A stretch of 64,000 nt of DNA from Anoxybacillus flavithermus. GTDB lineage: Bacteria; Bacillota; Bacilli; Bacillales; Anoxybacillaceae. The translations under genes were made by a program, and so were the position numbers. Below the pieces are notes generated by a model. It saw only the letters and a program-made list of their open reading frames with translations, searched no databases and was not told the DNA's origin. How positions within the stretch are numbered: the first letter of the stretch is position 1; each line of letters starts with the position of its first letter. Below, piece by piece: positions 10,167 through 18,883 of this stretch. The stretch spans positions 62,001 through 126,000 of the forward strand of contig NZ_PEDM01000001.1 in the NCBI RefSeq assembly GCF_002742685.1. The letters run 5' to 3'.

Positions 10167-11069
10167 TTAATGCGTTTTACATTTTTCGTATAAGCCACGC
10201 TCTTTTAGTACAGAAATGAGCGTCTCGCCGATCACTGCTGGCGTCTCCGCAACTTTAATGCCGCATGCTGTCATCGTTTTAATTTTTTCTGCTGCTGTTC
10301 CTTTTCCGCCAGAGATGATCGCACCGGCATGTCCCATGCGTTTTCCTGGAGGAGCAGTTTGGCCACCGATAAAGCCAACAACCGGTTTTGTCATGTTCGC
10401 TTTGACCCATTCAGCTGCTTCTTCTTCCGCTGTTCCACCAATTTCACCGATCATAATGACGGCATATGTGTCTTCATCTTCATTAAACGCTTTTAGTACG
10501 TCGATGAAGTTTGTGCCGTTGACTGGGTCACCGCCGATACCAACTGCTGTTGATTGACCGATGCCCGCTTGCGTTAATTGATGTACCGCTTCATACGTTA
10601 ACGTACCAGAACGCGAAACGATGCCGACATGCCCTTTTTTATGAATATAGCCTGGCATAATACCGATTTTACATTCTTCTGGCGTGATGATGCCAGGGCA
10701 GTTCGGACCGATGAGGCGCGTTTTCTTTCCTTCCATATAGCGCTTCACTTTCACCATATCTAATACAGGAATGCCTTCTGTAATACAAACAACTAAGTCG
10801 ATTTCTGCATCGACAGCTTCCATAATGGCATCTGCCGCAAATGCCGGCGGAACATAGATGACAGAAGCGTTCGCTCCTGTTTTTTCAACCGCTTCAGACA
10901 CCGTATCAAACACAGGCACACCTTCTACTTCTGTACCACCTTTTCCTGGGGTCACTCCACCAACGATGTTTGTACCGTATTCGATCATTTGTTTTGTATG
11001 GAACAATCCTTGTGAACCTGTAATTCCTTGCACGATTACTTTCGTCTCTTTATTAACAAAAACGCTCAC
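10167..11069 (-). CDS. sucD: Succinyl-CoA synthetase alpha subunit
   Basis: The alpha subunit carries the CoA-binding Rossmann domain and the phosphohistidine of succinate-CoA ligase in the TCA cycle. The 300-residue protein has [17 protein letters not shown] near the N-terminus, [24 protein letters not shown], and the [17 protein letters not shown] segment containing the active-site His. The start is GTG at 11069 behind GGGATGGGAG. It is 19 nt downstream of sucC and ends at a strong terminator. Confidence 0.98.
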   Translation of the reverse strand: MSVFVNKETKVIVQGITGSQGLFHTKQMIEYGTNIVGGVTPGKGGTEVEGVPVFDTVSEAVEKTGANASVIYVPPAFAADAIMEAVDAEIDLVVCITEGIPVLDMVKVKRYMEGKKTRLIGPNCPGIITPEECKIGIMPGYIHKKGHVGIVSRSGTLTYEAVHQLTQAGIGQSTAVGIGGDPVNGTNFIDVLKAFNEDEDTYAVIMIGEIGGTAEEEAAEWVKANMTKPVVGFIGGQTAPPGKRMGHAGAIISGGKGTAAEKIKTMTACGIKVAETPAVIGETLISVLKERGLYEKCKTH

Positions 11070-11088
11070 GTTTCTCCCATCCCTTCTA

Positions 11089-12249
11089 TTAGCTTACTAG
11101 CGAAACGATTTTTTGCGCGCCGTCTGCCATCGATTCAGCGGCTGTAATGTTTAGTCCAGACTCTTCTAAAATCTTTTTCCCTAATTCGACGTTCGTTCCT
11201 TCTAAACGAACGACAAGCGGAAGGTTTAAGCCAACTTGTTTTGTCGCTTCAACAATGCCGTTTGCGATGACGTCGCATTTCATAATGCCACCGAAAATAT
11301 TAACGAAAATGCCTTTTACTTTCGAGTCAGATAAAATGATTTTAAATGCTTCCGTTACTTTTTCTGTTGTCGCACCGCCACCGACATCTAAAAAGTTCGC
11401 TGGTTCGCCGCCATAATATTTAATAATGTCCATTGTAGCCATCGCTAAGCCCGCACCGTTTACCATGCAGCCGATGTTTCCGTCAAGAGAAATGTAGTTT
11501 AAATCATATTTTGATGCTTCAATTTCTTTTGGATCTTCTTCATCTAAATCGCGGTATTCTAAAATGTCTTTATGACGATATAGCGCGTTAGAATCAAAGT
11601 TGAGCTTTGCATCAAGCGCCATGACTTTTCCGTCGCCTGTCACAACGAGCGGGTTAATTTCAGCGATCGAGCAGTCTTTTTCGACGAATACTTGATATAA
11701 GCCTAACATAAATTTGACCGCTTGATTGACAAGCTCTTTCGGAATGTTGATATTAAACGCCATGCGACGCGCTTGAAACGCTTGTAAGCCGACAGCTGGG
11801 TCGATGTACTCTTTAAAAATTTTCTCTGGCGTTTTTGCTGCGACTTCTTCAATTTCTGTTCCGCCTTCTTCTGAGCCCATTAAAACGACGCGGGACGTCG
11901 CACGATCCACAACAAGCCCGATGTAATATTCTTTTTTAATGTCGCATCCTTCTTCGATTAAAAGACGCTTTACTTCTTTTCCTTCTGGACCTGTTTGATG
12001 TGTGACAAGCACTTCCCCTAACAGCTCACTCGCATATGTACGAACTTCTTCTAAACTTTTTGCGACTTTTACTCCCCCTGCTTTTCCGCGACCGCCGGCA
12101 TGAATTTGCGCTTTCACGACACAAACGCTACTGCCGAGCTCTTTCGCCGCCTCAACCGCTTCTTCAACCGTGAACGCCACACGGCCATTCGGCACGCTCA
12201 CTCCGTAGCTTCTGAGGATCTCTTTTCCTTGATACTCATGAATATTCAT
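11089..12249 (-). CDS. sucC: Succinyl-CoA synthetase (ADP-forming) beta subunit
   Basis: The beta subunit holds the ATP-grasp domain and succinate site; with SucD it makes ATP from succinyl-CoA. The frame extends upstream to 12294, but the family N-terminus [12 protein letters not shown] begins at 12249, where GGAGGATGGGGT provides the ribosome binding site; this gives 386 residues, the normal size. Motifs: [32 protein letters not shown] and [11 protein letters not shown]. It is first in a two-gene operon with its own promoter and predicted cre site. Confidence 0.98.
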   Translation of the reverse strand: MNIHEYQGKEILRSYGVSVPNGRVAFTVEEAVEAAKELGSSVCVVKAQIHAGGRGKAGGVKVAKSLEEVRTYASELLGEVLVTHQTGPEGKEVKRLLIEEGCDIKKEYYIGLVVDRATSRVVLMGSEEGGTEIEEVAAKTPEKIFKEYIDPAVGLQAFQARRMAFNINIPKELVNQAVKFMLGLYQVFVEKDCSIAEINPLVVTGDGKVMALDAKLNFDSNALYRHKDILEYRDLDEEDPKEIEASKYDLNYISLDGNIGCMVNGAGLAMATMDIIKYYGGEPANFLDVGGGATTEKVTEAFKIILSDSKVKGIFVNIFGGIMKCDVIANGIVEATKQVGLNLPLVVRLEGTNVELGKKILEESGLNITAAESMADGAQKIVSLVS

Positions 12250-12279
12250 ACCCCATCCTCCTATGTATAAAAATAAAAG

Positions 12280-12316
12280 TACTAGCGCTTTCATTGTATA
12301 ATGATACTTTGTCAGT
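12280..12316 (-). promoter_or_regulatory. sucCD promoter with CcpA cre-like site
   Basis: On the minus strand TAGACA (positions 12317 down to about 12311) and TATACA (12295-12300) form a plausible SigA promoter. Directly downstream, covering the expected start site, is ATGAAAGCGCTAGTA (12280-12294), which matches the cre consensus WTGNAANCGNWWNCA at every position but one. This predicts glucose repression of sucCD by CcpA through a roadblock or start-site overlap. Confidence 0.6.
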
Positions 12317-12370
12317 TGTCTACCATTTAGACAGAAAATTCTTTAACAAGAGAAAAAGCAGCGATCGTTG

Positions 12371-12634
12371 TCATCGCCCCTCCACCTTTTTTTCGACTTG
12401 ATAAATAAATGCAAATACTTCAGCAACAACTTTGTACAGTTCTTCTGGAATCGTTTCGTTTAATTGTAATTGACCGAGCATCGTCGCGAGCGTTTCATCT
12501 TCATAAATGGGGACGTCGTATTGTTTCGCGCGTTCAATGATGCGATCAGCCACAGCTCCTTCTCCTTTTGCTACAACGACAGGGGCAATATGTTGTTCGT
12601 CGTACGATAAAGCAACGGCGCGCTTTCGTTTCAT
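12371..12634 (-). CDS. ylqH: FlhB C-terminal-domain-like protein YlqH
   Basis: The 87-residue protein resembles the cytosolic C-terminal fragment of the flagellar/type III export switch protein FlhB: AVALSYDEQHIAPVVVAKGEG, then ADRIIERAKQYDVPIYED and IPEELYKVVAEVFAFIY. It begins almost exactly where FlhB is autocleaved, so the NPTH cleavage loop and all membrane helices are absent. It overlaps ylqG by 4 nt (ATGA), so the two are translationally coupled. Role unknown; comparable free-standing FlhB fragments (FlhX) in epsilonproteobacteria can replace the natural FlhB fragment. Confidence 0.9.
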   Translation of the reverse strand: MKRKRAVALSYDEQHIAPVVVAKGEGAVADRIIERAKQYDVPIYEDETLATMLGQLQLNETIPEELYKVVAEVFAFIYQVEKKVEGR

Positions 12635-13797
12635 ATGCGATAATCGACTCCTTTATAAGAAAATGGTTCAACAAGTAAACGGTCACTTCGCTTGTTCATC
12701 GGCGTTTTAACGGAAATAGAAGAAAGCGTGTAGCCATGTTCAGCAAGCTTCTCCTTTAGTGACGGCTCAAGGGCGGACGCATACAGTTCCACACGAGGCG
12801 TGTCATTGATGATCGAAATATGAACGATACGTTGTTGAATATGAACGTCTACAATCGTTTCTTTTAACGTCGCAAGCGTCAAATAAAATAAAATGCGGCA
12901 ATAGTCTGTATCCATTTTTCCGTTTTCTCGTTGTTTTCCGCGCCATTGAATTGTCACATCTGTTGTATGCGTCCCGATGAATAGCGGAAATTGAGTAAAT
13001 ATATGTTGGAGCGAATCGTTGTTTGTTGATAACAACTGATATGCTTTCACTCGATCAAGTAATGAGATAATCTCCGCTCTTAACTCACCTGGCGCTTCTT
13101 CTGCTGCTGTTTGCAATAAAACGAGCCATTCATCTTGTTGTTTCATCGTCTCTTCAAGCAGTTGTTGAATATGTTCAGGCGAAAAAGAAGAAAGCGTCGG
13201 CATATGGCGCAAATAAGAAGAAAGTTTTGCTAACGTTCCTTTCGGGTGAAAGCGATCGATCATCATCGCCAGCGTGAGTTGTTGTTCATATAGCGGTCGA
13301 TCATCTTGCAAAGCAACGAACGCACGAAATATATCATCACGAAGCGGCAAATCGTGCATAAACAGCCATTTGATTGCTTGCGCTTCTTTTTCTCCTCCTG
13401 TTTGCAACCATTGTCGAATGAGGGACATGTCATGTTTTTTAAATGTAAAAGATTCATCCATCATCCAACGAACGAGCGCCTTCGTTCGTTCATTCATCGG
13501 TAAACGAAAATAACGGCTGACGCTTTCTTCATCTGTCAGCTTTGCTGTATGTTGCAATATTTTTAGCTCAAGCGGAGATGTTTTTTGTACGTGAAACGTA
13601 TATGCGCCACCTTCTTTGACAGGCGATTGCAGTTCGGCTGTCAGCGTATGACTGCCGATCCGAACGAGCGCTGTTCGATCTTCGTTTATTTTTTCGATTT
13701 TTCCATAAATGATGTCACCAACTTGGAGCGTCGGTGCCTTGGGTAAACGTATCGTTTGTGCATCTTGAAATAACGTGCGCAACCATTGAACGTTCAT
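12631..13797 (-). CDS. ylqG: YlqG, FliK-like hook-length-control-type protein of unknown role
   Basis: The product has 388 residues. Residues about 24-75 look like the small beta domain found in FliK-family proteins (GDIIYGKIEKINEDRTALVR, GSHTLTAE). The last about 110 residues resemble the FliK C-terminal specificity-switch domain (ETIVDVHIQQRIVHISI, then SLKEKLAEHGYTLSSISV). The middle is helical and not recognised. The domain assignment is by pattern, not by search. It is coupled to ylqH and lies 1 nt after rnhB, away from the main flagellar operon. The homologous pair sits in the same place in B. subtilis. Confidence 0.8.
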   Translation of the reverse strand: MNVQWLRTLFQDAQTIRLPKAPTLQVGDIIYGKIEKINEDRTALVRIGSHTLTAELQSPVKEGGAYTFHVQKTSPLELKILQHTAKLTDEESVSRYFRLPMNERTKALVRWMMDESFTFKKHDMSLIRQWLQTGGEKEAQAIKWLFMHDLPLRDDIFRAFVALQDDRPLYEQQLTLAMMIDRFHPKGTLAKLSSYLRHMPTLSSFSPEHIQQLLEETMKQQDEWLVLLQTAAEEAPGELRAEIISLLDRVKAYQLLSTNNDSLQHIFTQFPLFIGTHTTDVTIQWRGKQRENGKMDTDYCRILFYLTLATLKETIVDVHIQQRIVHISIINDTPRVELYASALEPSLKEKLAEHGYTLSSISVKTPMNKRSDRLLVEPFSYKGVDYRI

Positions 13798-13798
13798 C

Positions 13799-14575
13799 TC
13801 ATTCCCCTCGCTTTAATCGCTCGCGAATCGGGGCAAACGAACGACGATGTTCTTCAATGACACCATATCGTTCAATCGCTTGGATATGCGCTTTCGTTCC
13901 GTATCCCATATGTTTCTCAAATCCATATTGCGGATATTTCTCACCTAGCTGTTTCATCATTCGATCGCGCGTCACTTTCGCTATAATGGAGCTTGCCGCA
14001 ATGGATGCACTATGCGCATCTCCTTTAATGATCGATGTTTGCGGAATCGATAGCGGAATGGGCATCGCATCAATAAGCAAATGTTCAGGAGCGATCGCAA
14101 GCGCTTGGACGGCTTGCACCATCGCTTTTTTCGTCGCTTCGTAAATGTTTAGCTCGTCAATTTCACGGGCGCTCACTATGCCGATGCCAATCGCAAGCGC
14201 CGTTTGCTGAATGACAGAAAACAATTGCTCTCGCTTCGTTTCCGATAGTTTTTTCGAATCGTCCAAATGAGGTAAAAAAACGTCTTTCGGCAAAATGACC
14301 GCAGCGGCAACAACTGGGCCAGCGAGCGGACCGCGTCCCACTTCATCTACGCCAGCGATGTAGCGCACGCCTTTTTCATATAGCGCCTGCTCATATTGCA
14401 ACATATGCGAAAAACGTTCCCGTTCGCGTTTTTCTGTTTCTTTTTGTTTATACCATTGTTGAACGAGGCGTTGGACGCCTTTTCGTTCATCATACAAAAG
14501 TTGTTGAAACCATTCATCCGTTTCATCGTGAATCGTTTGTAGTCTTTTTTTTATTTCCTGTATATTCACCGTCAT
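13799..14575 (-). CDS. rnhB: Ribonuclease HII
   Basis: RNase HII removes single ribonucleotides and RNA primers from DNA. The 258-residue protein has a helical N-terminal extension (about 1-70, typical of Bacillus RNase HII) and the catalytic core with [18 protein letters not shown] (the DEVGRG acidic pair), [23 protein letters not shown] and [16 protein letters not shown]. The start is ambiguous: GTG 14578, ATG 14575 or GTG 14566; ATG 14575 best matches the family N-terminus. It begins a new unit after the rbgA terminator and probably includes ylqG-ylqH. Confidence 0.96.
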   Translation of the reverse strand: MTVNIQEIKKRLQTIHDETDEWFQQLLYDERKGVQRLVQQWYKQKETEKRERERFSHMLQYEQALYEKGVRYIAGVDEVGRGPLAGPVVAAAVILPKDVFLPHLDDSKKLSETKREQLFSVIQQTALAIGIGIVSAREIDELNIYEATKKAMVQAVQALAIAPEHLLIDAMPIPLSIPQTSIIKGDAHSASIAASSIIAKVTRDRMMKQLGEKYPQYGFEKHMGYGTKAHIQAIERYGVIEEHRRSFAPIRERLKRGE

Positions 14576-14604
14576 CACTCCTTACCCTTTATATCGACAA
14601 ATAA

Positions 14605-14637
14605 ACAAAAAAATAAAGGCTCGCTTATGCGAACCTT
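14605..14637 (-). terminator. Intrinsic terminator after rbgA
   Basis: AAGGTTCGC/GCGAGCCTT (9 bp with one G-U pair, 4-nt loop) overlaps the rbgA stop codon and is followed on the minus strand by TATTTTTTTG. Strong Rho-independent terminator. Confidence 0.88.
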
Positions 14638-15490
14638 ACAGGCGGTCAAAACTAAGTCGGCCTAATTTTTCTGTACGAATATCGCGCAACACAAGCTCAG
14701 CTACTTTATCGTAATCTACGACGCCTCCAGCAGCTAAACAGCCTCGTCTTTTTCCGATGTCATCAAACAATTGGACGATGTCTTCTGGAATGTCCGCAAG
14801 CGCATATCGTTCTTTTAAACGATCAGGATAATAAATAGCTAGAAAGCGTAACGCATATACAGCAACGTCTTGTAAATTTAAAATCGTATCTTTAATCGCT
14901 CCCGTCGTCGCAAGCTTTAATCCGACTTCTTCATCTTCAAACTTCGGCCATAAAATTCCTGGAGTATCAAGTAGTTCAAGCTCTTTGCCGACTTTAATCC
15001 ATTGTTGCGCCTTCGTCACTCCTGGTGTATCGCCTGTTTTCGCGATATGTTTTCCAGCGAGTCGGTTAATGAGCGTCGATTTCCCGACGTTTGGAATGCC
15101 GACAATGAGCGCACGCATCGCGCGAGGACGTTTAATTCCCTTCGCCATCATTTTTTCAAATTTTGGGCGTAATCGCTCTTTTGCTACGGTTACAATTTGT
15201 TTGACACCTGTTCCGCTTTGTGAGTCGATCGCAAGCGCTTCGATTTGTTGTGCAGCGAAAAAGTCGATCCATTGTTTTGTCACATCAGGATCAGCCATAT
15301 CGGCTTTATTTAATAACATGATGCGCGGTTTATTTGCGACAATCTCATCAATGAGCGGATTGCGCGATGAAATAGGGATACGCGCATCCACTAGTTCAAA
15401 TACGATATCAATGAGCTTTAATTTTTCTGTTACTTCCCGTTTCGCTTTTGCCATGTGGCCGGGGAACCATTGAATCGTCATCGTTGCCAC
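14636..15490 (-). CDS. rbgA: Ribosome biogenesis GTPase RbgA (YlqF)
   Basis: RbgA is an essential circularly permuted GTPase needed for late assembly of the 50S subunit. The 284-residue protein has the permuted G-motif order: G4 (LNKADMADP, about 60), then G1 ([16 protein letters not shown], about 129-143), then G3 (LDTPGILWP). The N-terminal [14 protein letters not shown] segment is the family signature with the catalytic His. The C-terminal helical domain is present. It is 13 nt downstream of lepB and ends at a strong terminator. Confidence 0.98.
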   Translation of the reverse strand: MATMTIQWFPGHMAKAKREVTEKLKLIDIVFELVDARIPISSRNPLIDEIVANKPRIMLLNKADMADPDVTKQWIDFFAAQQIEALAIDSQSGTGVKQIVTVAKERLRPKFEKMMAKGIKRPRAMRALIVGIPNVGKSTLINRLAGKHIAKTGDTPGVTKAQQWIKVGKELELLDTPGILWPKFEDEEVGLKLATTGAIKDTILNLQDVAVYALRFLAIYYPDRLKERYALADIPEDIVQLFDDIGKRRGCLAAGGVVDYDKVAELVLRDIRTEKLGRLSFDRL

Positions 15491-15503
15491 CTACTTTATT
15501 ATG

Positions 15504-16055
15504 TTATTCAACAATGCGAGCATCAGAAAGAGGCCAATAGACGACCGACGTTTTGCCTACGACTTTTTCCATCGGAATAAATCCAATATGGCGACTATCT
15601 TTACTATACCGACGATTATCTCCAAGCACGAATAAATGGCCTTCTGGAACCGTTTTTCGTCCCCATAGTTCTTCAAGTGTAAACGATTCTGTTAGCGGCC
15701 CATCAAATACTTGCTTTTTCTCTTCGTCTAAATAAGGCTCTTTATACGGCTTTCCGTTGACGTATAACGTATCATTTTTATATTCGATCCGATCACCAGG
15801 CAATCCAATGACGCGTTTAATATAGTCTTTTCCTTCTTCAGCATGAAACACAATAATATCAAACCGTTCTGGTTCGCCAATTTTGTATGCCACTTTATTC
15901 ACAATCATTCGGTCTTGATTATGTAACGTCGGCATCATCGATTCCCCTTCAACGATAATCGGGGCAAAAATAAAATAGCGAATACCTCCTGCTAATGCCA
16001 CCGCAATAACAATTGCTTTTAGCCATTCAAACCATTCGTTTTTTTGTTTTTCCAT
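15504..16055 (-). CDS. lepB: Type I signal peptidase
   Basis: Signal peptidase I cleaves Sec/Tat signal peptides at the outer face of the membrane. The 183-residue Sip-type protein has one N-terminal transmembrane segment (about 11-30), Ser39 in VEGESMMPTL as nucleophile and Lys80 in YIKRVIGLPGD as general base, plus the LGDNRRYSKDSRHIGF box. The -RYSKDSR- form with Ser next to the Asp suggests a prokaryotic P-type enzyme. It lies between rplS and rbgA; in B. subtilis no sip gene is at this place. Confidence 0.97.
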   Translation of the reverse strand: MEKQKNEWFEWLKAIVIAVALAGGIRYFIFAPIIVEGESMMPTLHNQDRMIVNKVAYKIGEPERFDIIVFHAEEGKDYIKRVIGLPGDRIEYKNDTLYVNGKPYKEPYLDEEKKQVFDGPLTESFTLEELWGRKTVPEGHLFVLGDNRRYSKDSRHIGFIPMEKVVGKTSVVYWPLSDARIVE

Positions 16056-16083
16056 CCGTCTCCCACCTATATGATGAATGTTG

Positions 16084-16110
16084 AAAAAGGAGCTTGATGA
16101 TCAAGCTCCT
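16084..16110 (-). terminator. Intrinsic terminator of rplS
   Basis: AGGAGCTTGA/TCAAGCTCCT, a perfect 10-bp stem with a 3-nt loop, followed on the minus strand by TTTTTC. It ends the rplS transcript before lepB. Confidence 0.92.
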
Positions 16111-16127
16111 CGCAATCACTTCTTTTG

Positions 16128-16472
16128 TTAGATGATTTCTTTGATGCGTGCTGCTTTACCGCGGAGTTGACGCAAGTAGTACAATTTCGCGCGACGAACT
16201 TTACCGCGACGAACAACTTCTAATTTCGCAATCTTCGGCGTGTGTAATGGGAATGTACGCTCAACACCTACACCGTAAGATACTTTACGCACTGTAAATG
16301 TTTCGCTAATTCCACCACCACGACGCTTGATGACAACGCCCTCAAATACTTGGATACGCTCACGGTTTCCTTCGACAACTTTTACGTGAACGCGTACTGT
16401 GTCACCAGGGCGGAATTCAGGAAGATCGTTACGTAGTTGTTCTTTTGTAATTTCTTGAATTAAATGATGCAT
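16128..16472 (-). CDS. rplS: 50S ribosomal protein L19
   Basis: L19 lies at the 30S-50S interface. The family N-terminus ([21 protein letters not shown]) shows that the frame's 5' extension to 16502 is not translated: three ATGs follow the AAGGAG site and the third (16472) gives MHHLIQEI, 114 residues, with 9 nt spacing; the second (16475) is an alternative. Conserved [19 protein letters not shown] and [20 protein letters not shown] are present. It is expressed from its own promoter and ends at a strong terminator, so it is independent of trmD, as in B. subtilis. Confidence 0.98.
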   Translation of the reverse strand: MHHLIQEITKEQLRNDLPEFRPGDTVRVHVKVVEGNRERIQVFEGVVIKRRGGGISETFTVRKVSYGVGVERTFPLHTPKIAKLEVVRRGKVRRAKLYYLRQLRGKAARIKEII

Positions 16473-16479
16473 CATCTTC

Positions 16480-16562
16480 ATCTCCTTCCAACAGATGCTC
16501 ATGCTTATGTTTATCGTTCATAGCAGCGGAACATCGTTTTACGTGCGACGTAAGTCACAACG
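16480..16562 (-). ncRNA. rplS 5' leader, possible L19 autoregulatory leader
   Basis: The approximately 85-nt untranslated leader between the predicted start site and the ribosome binding site contains a TTACGT/ACGTAA hairpin and a GTTC/GAAC pairing around a CCGCTGCTAT loop, then GCATGAGCATCTGTTGG before the ribosome binding site. Bacilli are known to carry an L19 leader motif upstream of rplS. I cannot check the covariance model, so the assignment rests on position and folding by eye. Confidence 0.5.
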
Positions 16563-16565
16563 TTT

Positions 16566-16594
16566 ATACTAGCATAAAGATGTACCGGATGCAA
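16566..16594 (-). promoter_or_regulatory. SigA promoter of rplS
   Basis: TTGCAT (16589-16594), 17 nt, TAGTAT (16566-16571) on the minus strand, beginning only 3 nt after the trmD stop. Good SigA promoter that gives L19 independent transcription. Confidence 0.8.
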
Positions 16595-16597
16595 GAG

Positions 16598-17335
16598 TTA
16601 CCGCTCATTTTTTTCCCATTGTTCAATCCATTTTTTTTGCTGTTCCGTTAGTTCATACGTCTCAAGTAAATCCGGTCGTCGCAACCACGTACGACGCAAT
16701 GATTCTTTTTGACGCCACTCTTCAATTAAACGATGGTTGCCAGAAAGAAGAACGTCTGGTACTTTCATGCCGCGAAAATCCGCAGGACGCGTATAATGCG
16801 GATGTTCAAGTAAGCCCGAGCTATATGAATCAAGGATAGAGGAATGTTCGTTACCAAGCACGCCCGGAAGCAAACGAACAACACTATCAATGACGACCAT
16901 CGCTGCCAGTTCTCCACCCGTTAAGACGTAATCTCCAATGGAAATTTCGTCTGTTACAAGATGTTCCCGAATGCGTTCGTCATATCCTTCATAATGTCCA
17001 CAAATAAAAATGATATGTTTTTCTTTGGCGAGTTGTGCTGCTTTTTTCTGCGTGTATCGTTCCCCTTGTGGACAAAGTAAAATCACACGCGGGCGATGTT
17101 CACTTTGTTTCGTCAAATGGTCGACCGCATCGAAAATTGGCTGTGGTTTTAATACCATCCCAGCCCCACCACCATAAGGATAGTCGTCTACCGTCTGATG
17201 TTTATTATCAGCAAATTCGCGGAAATTGACGAGCTGGAACGTAACGGCCCCTTTTTCTTGTGCTCGCTTTAAAATCGACTCGTTCAACACGCCAGTAAAC
17301 ATGTTTGGAAATAAGGTGAGCACGTCAATTTTCAT
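16598..17335 (-). CDS. trmD: tRNA (guanine-37 N1) methyltransferase TrmD
   Basis: TrmD makes m1G37 next to the anticodon and prevents +1 frameshifting. The 245-residue SPOUT enzyme has the family's [17 protein letters not shown] segment, the trefoil-knot SAM pocket ([37 protein letters not shown]) and the C-terminal tRNA-binding helices ([16 protein letters not shown]). It overlaps rimM by 4 nt, so the two are translationally coupled. Confidence 0.98.
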   Translation of the reverse strand: MKIDVLTLFPNMFTGVLNESILKRAQEKGAVTFQLVNFREFADNKHQTVDDYPYGGGAGMVLKPQPIFDAVDHLTKQSEHRPRVILLCPQGERYTQKKAAQLAKEKHIIFICGHYEGYDERIREHLVTDEISIGDYVLTGGELAAMVVIDSVVRLLPGVLGNEHSSILDSYSSGLLEHPHYTRPADFRGMKVPDVLLSGNHRLIEEWRQKESLRRTWLRRPDLLETYELTEQQKKWIEQWEKNER

Positions 17336-17847
17336 TCGTCAAGCAATCCTTCCATCACATGAATCGTAACCGTTTTGTTTTCAACATCGACTTGTTTGAC
17401 AACATCATCAATGTAAGGGATTAACACATCTCCGCCTTTTTTTCGTTTGACGACCCATACGTCATTTGCACCTGGCGTTAAAATTTCTTTTACTTCTCCA
17501 ATCGTTTCACCATCTTCTGTCACAACCGCGCAGCCAATAATCTCATGAAAATAATATTCTCCTTCGTTAAGCGGTTGCAATTGCGTTTCTGGTATTTTAA
17601 TGATCGCCCCTTTAAACGGTTCGACTAAGTTAATGTTGTCGTATCCTTCGAACGTTAATAAATCAAACGACTTATGAACTCGATGGCTTGCTACTTTGAC
17701 TTCCACTGGCGGCTTATTTTCCATAAAAATATATAGCACATTTCCGATTTTATACCGTTCTTCCGCAAAATCTGTGCGTGAAATGACGCGCACTTCACCG
17801 CGAATGCCGTGCGTATTGACAATTTTTCCGACATGAAACCATTTCAC
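17332..17847 (-). CDS. rimM: 16S rRNA processing / 30S maturation factor RimM
   Basis: RimM helps maturation of the 30S head by binding S19. The protein has the RimM N-domain ([18 protein letters not shown]) and the PRC-barrel C-domain ([42 protein letters not shown]). The frame opens at a GTG (17856) that sits against the ribosome binding site; the in-frame GTG at 17847 is better spaced behind AGGGGTGAT and gives 171 residues. Both are GTG, so N-terminal data would be needed. It lies between ylqD and trmD. Confidence 0.95.
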   Translation of the reverse strand: MKWFHVGKIVNTHGIRGEVRVISRTDFAEERYKIGNVLYIFMENKPPVEVKVASHRVHKSFDLLTFEGYDNINLVEPFKGAIIKIPETQLQPLNEGEYYFHEIIGCAVVTEDGETIGEVKEILTPGANDVWVVKRKKGGDVLIPYIDDVVKQVDVENKTVTIHVMEGLLDE

Positions 17848-17852
17848 AACGA

Positions 17853-18236
17853 TCACCCCTCGCGTATATCAACAACGATTCCGTCTTCAATAATAATCGT
17901 TTTTTGAGACGACCAACGCGCACCAATGTGAACGTCGATAATCGCCTCGACTTCTCGTTCTTTAATTTCGCTTCCTATCGGTAATATGCGCAATTGTTCA
18001 AGAAGGAAATCAAGTTCCGCTATTTTTTGGCGTCGAACTTGCATTTCCCGTTCAAACTTTTCTTTAATTTGTTTCGATGAAAACGATGTTTGTTTTTCCA
18101 TTCGTTTTTGTTCGAAGATAAGCTGCTCACATTGTTGTTCGAGCTGCTGTTTCTGTACGATAAATTGTTGAGTGAGTTGTTGCTTGCTTTTTTCTGTCAA
18201 CCGCTGTCTTACTTCAACCGTTTGAATGATTTTCAT
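17853..18236 (-). CDS. ylqD: YlqD family protein, function unknown
   Basis: The product has 127 residues. The N-terminal half is a strongly charged, Gln/Lys-rich helix ([20 protein letters not shown]) likely to form a coiled coil; the C-terminal third is a small beta-rich segment ([27 protein letters not shown]). No catalytic motif is visible. The conserved position between khpA and rimM in Bacillaceae suggests a role near ribosome assembly or RNA metabolism, but this is context only. Confidence 0.85.
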   Translation of the reverse strand: MKIIQTVEVRQRLTEKSKQQLTQQFIVQKQQLEQQCEQLIFEQKRMEKQTSFSSKQIKEKFEREMQVRRQKIAELDFLLEQLRILPIGSEIKEREVEAIIDVHIGARWSSQKTIIIEDGIVVDIREG

Positions 18237-18256
18237 GGCGCACCGCCTTTCTGAAC

Positions 18257-18283
18257 GAAAAAAGGGGAGGTGTCTCCCTCTCC
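18257..18283 (-). terminator. Terminator between khpA and ylqD
   Basis: GGGAG-ACAC-CTCCC directly followed by CTTTTTTCG on the minus strand, starting just after the khpA stop. The stem is short (5 bp) but GC-rich and the U-tract is good; partial termination is likely. Confidence 0.6.
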
Positions 18284-18284
18284 C

Positions 18285-18512
18285 TTACTCTTCGATGCGT
18301 ACGTCTATTCGCTTCTTTGACTCATTTGCTGCTTGAACAACGGTGCGAATCGCTTGAATCATTCGCCCGTTTTTTCCGATCACTTTTCCAACGTCTTCGT
18401 GATGAAGCGCAATCGAATATGTGATCGATTGTTGTTGTTCCGTTTCGCGAATGACGACGCATTCCGGATGATCGACAAGTGACCGAACAATTGTCTCAAG
18501 CAACGTTTTCAT
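18285..18512 (-). CDS. khpA: KH-domain RNA-binding protein KhpA (YlqC)
   Basis: KhpA is a small KH protein that in other Firmicutes partners with KhpB/Jag in RNA binding and cell-division control. The 75-residue protein is essentially one KH domain with the GxxG loop in KVIGKNGRMIQAIRTVV. It lies 3 nt after rpsP, the usual arrangement rpsP-khpA, so likely co-expressed with ribosomal protein S16. Confidence 0.95.
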   Translation of the reverse strand: MKTLLETIVRSLVDHPECVVIRETEQQQSITYSIALHHEDVGKVIGKNGRMIQAIRTVVQAANESKKRIDVRIEE

Positions 18513-18515
18513 ATA

Positions 18516-18788
18516 TTACTTTCCGTACTTTAAATTGTGGAATTTTTCTAAAATTCCTTGTTTTGAAAGCAAGTTGCGCACCGTGTCAGATGGTTTTGCA
18601 CCGTTTTGCAACCATTTCAATGCAAGTTCTTCGTTAATTTTAATTTCTGCAGGCTCTGTTAACGGATTGTATGTGCCGATTGTTTCGATGAAACGACCGT
18701 CACGTGGAGAACGAGAGTCTGCAACAACGATACGATAAAATGGTGATTTTTTTGCACCCATACGTTTTAAACGAATTTTTACTGCCAT
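18516..18788 (-). CDS. rpsP: 30S ribosomal protein S16
   Basis: S16 is an early-binding 30S assembly protein. The 90-residue product has the family N-terminus [20 protein letters not shown] and the conserved [20 protein letters not shown] block. ATG at 18788 has CGGAGGTG upstream. It has its own promoter and leads rpsP-khpA. Confidence 0.99.
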   Translation of the reverse strand: MAVKIRLKRMGAKKSPFYRIVVADSRSPRDGRFIETIGTYNPLTEPAEIKINEELALKWLQNGAKPSDTVRNLLSKQGILEKFHNLKYGK

Positions 18789-18826
18789 AATTGTAGCACC
18801 TCCGAAAATATTTCACACAAGATAGT

Positions 18827-18855
18827 ATATTAGCAATAAACGTTTTGTTTGTAAA
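18827..18855 (-). promoter_or_regulatory. Promoter of rpsP
   Basis: TTTACA (18850-18855), 17 nt, then TAATAT (18827-18832) preceded by TGC, an extended -10 element, on the minus strand. It lies in the 95-nt ffh-rpsP gap. A second possible -10, TATACT, is 3 nt further on. Confidence 0.65.
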
Positions 18856-18874
18856 GTGTTTTTTCTTAACACTG
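18853..18874 (-). terminator. Weak hairpin after ffh
   Basis: AGTGTT/AACACT (6 bp) just after the ffh stop on the minus strand, followed by TTTAC that belongs to the rpsP -35 box. Short and AT-rich; probably a leaky terminator of ffh. Confidence 0.35.
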
Positions 18875-18883
18875 TTATTTTGT

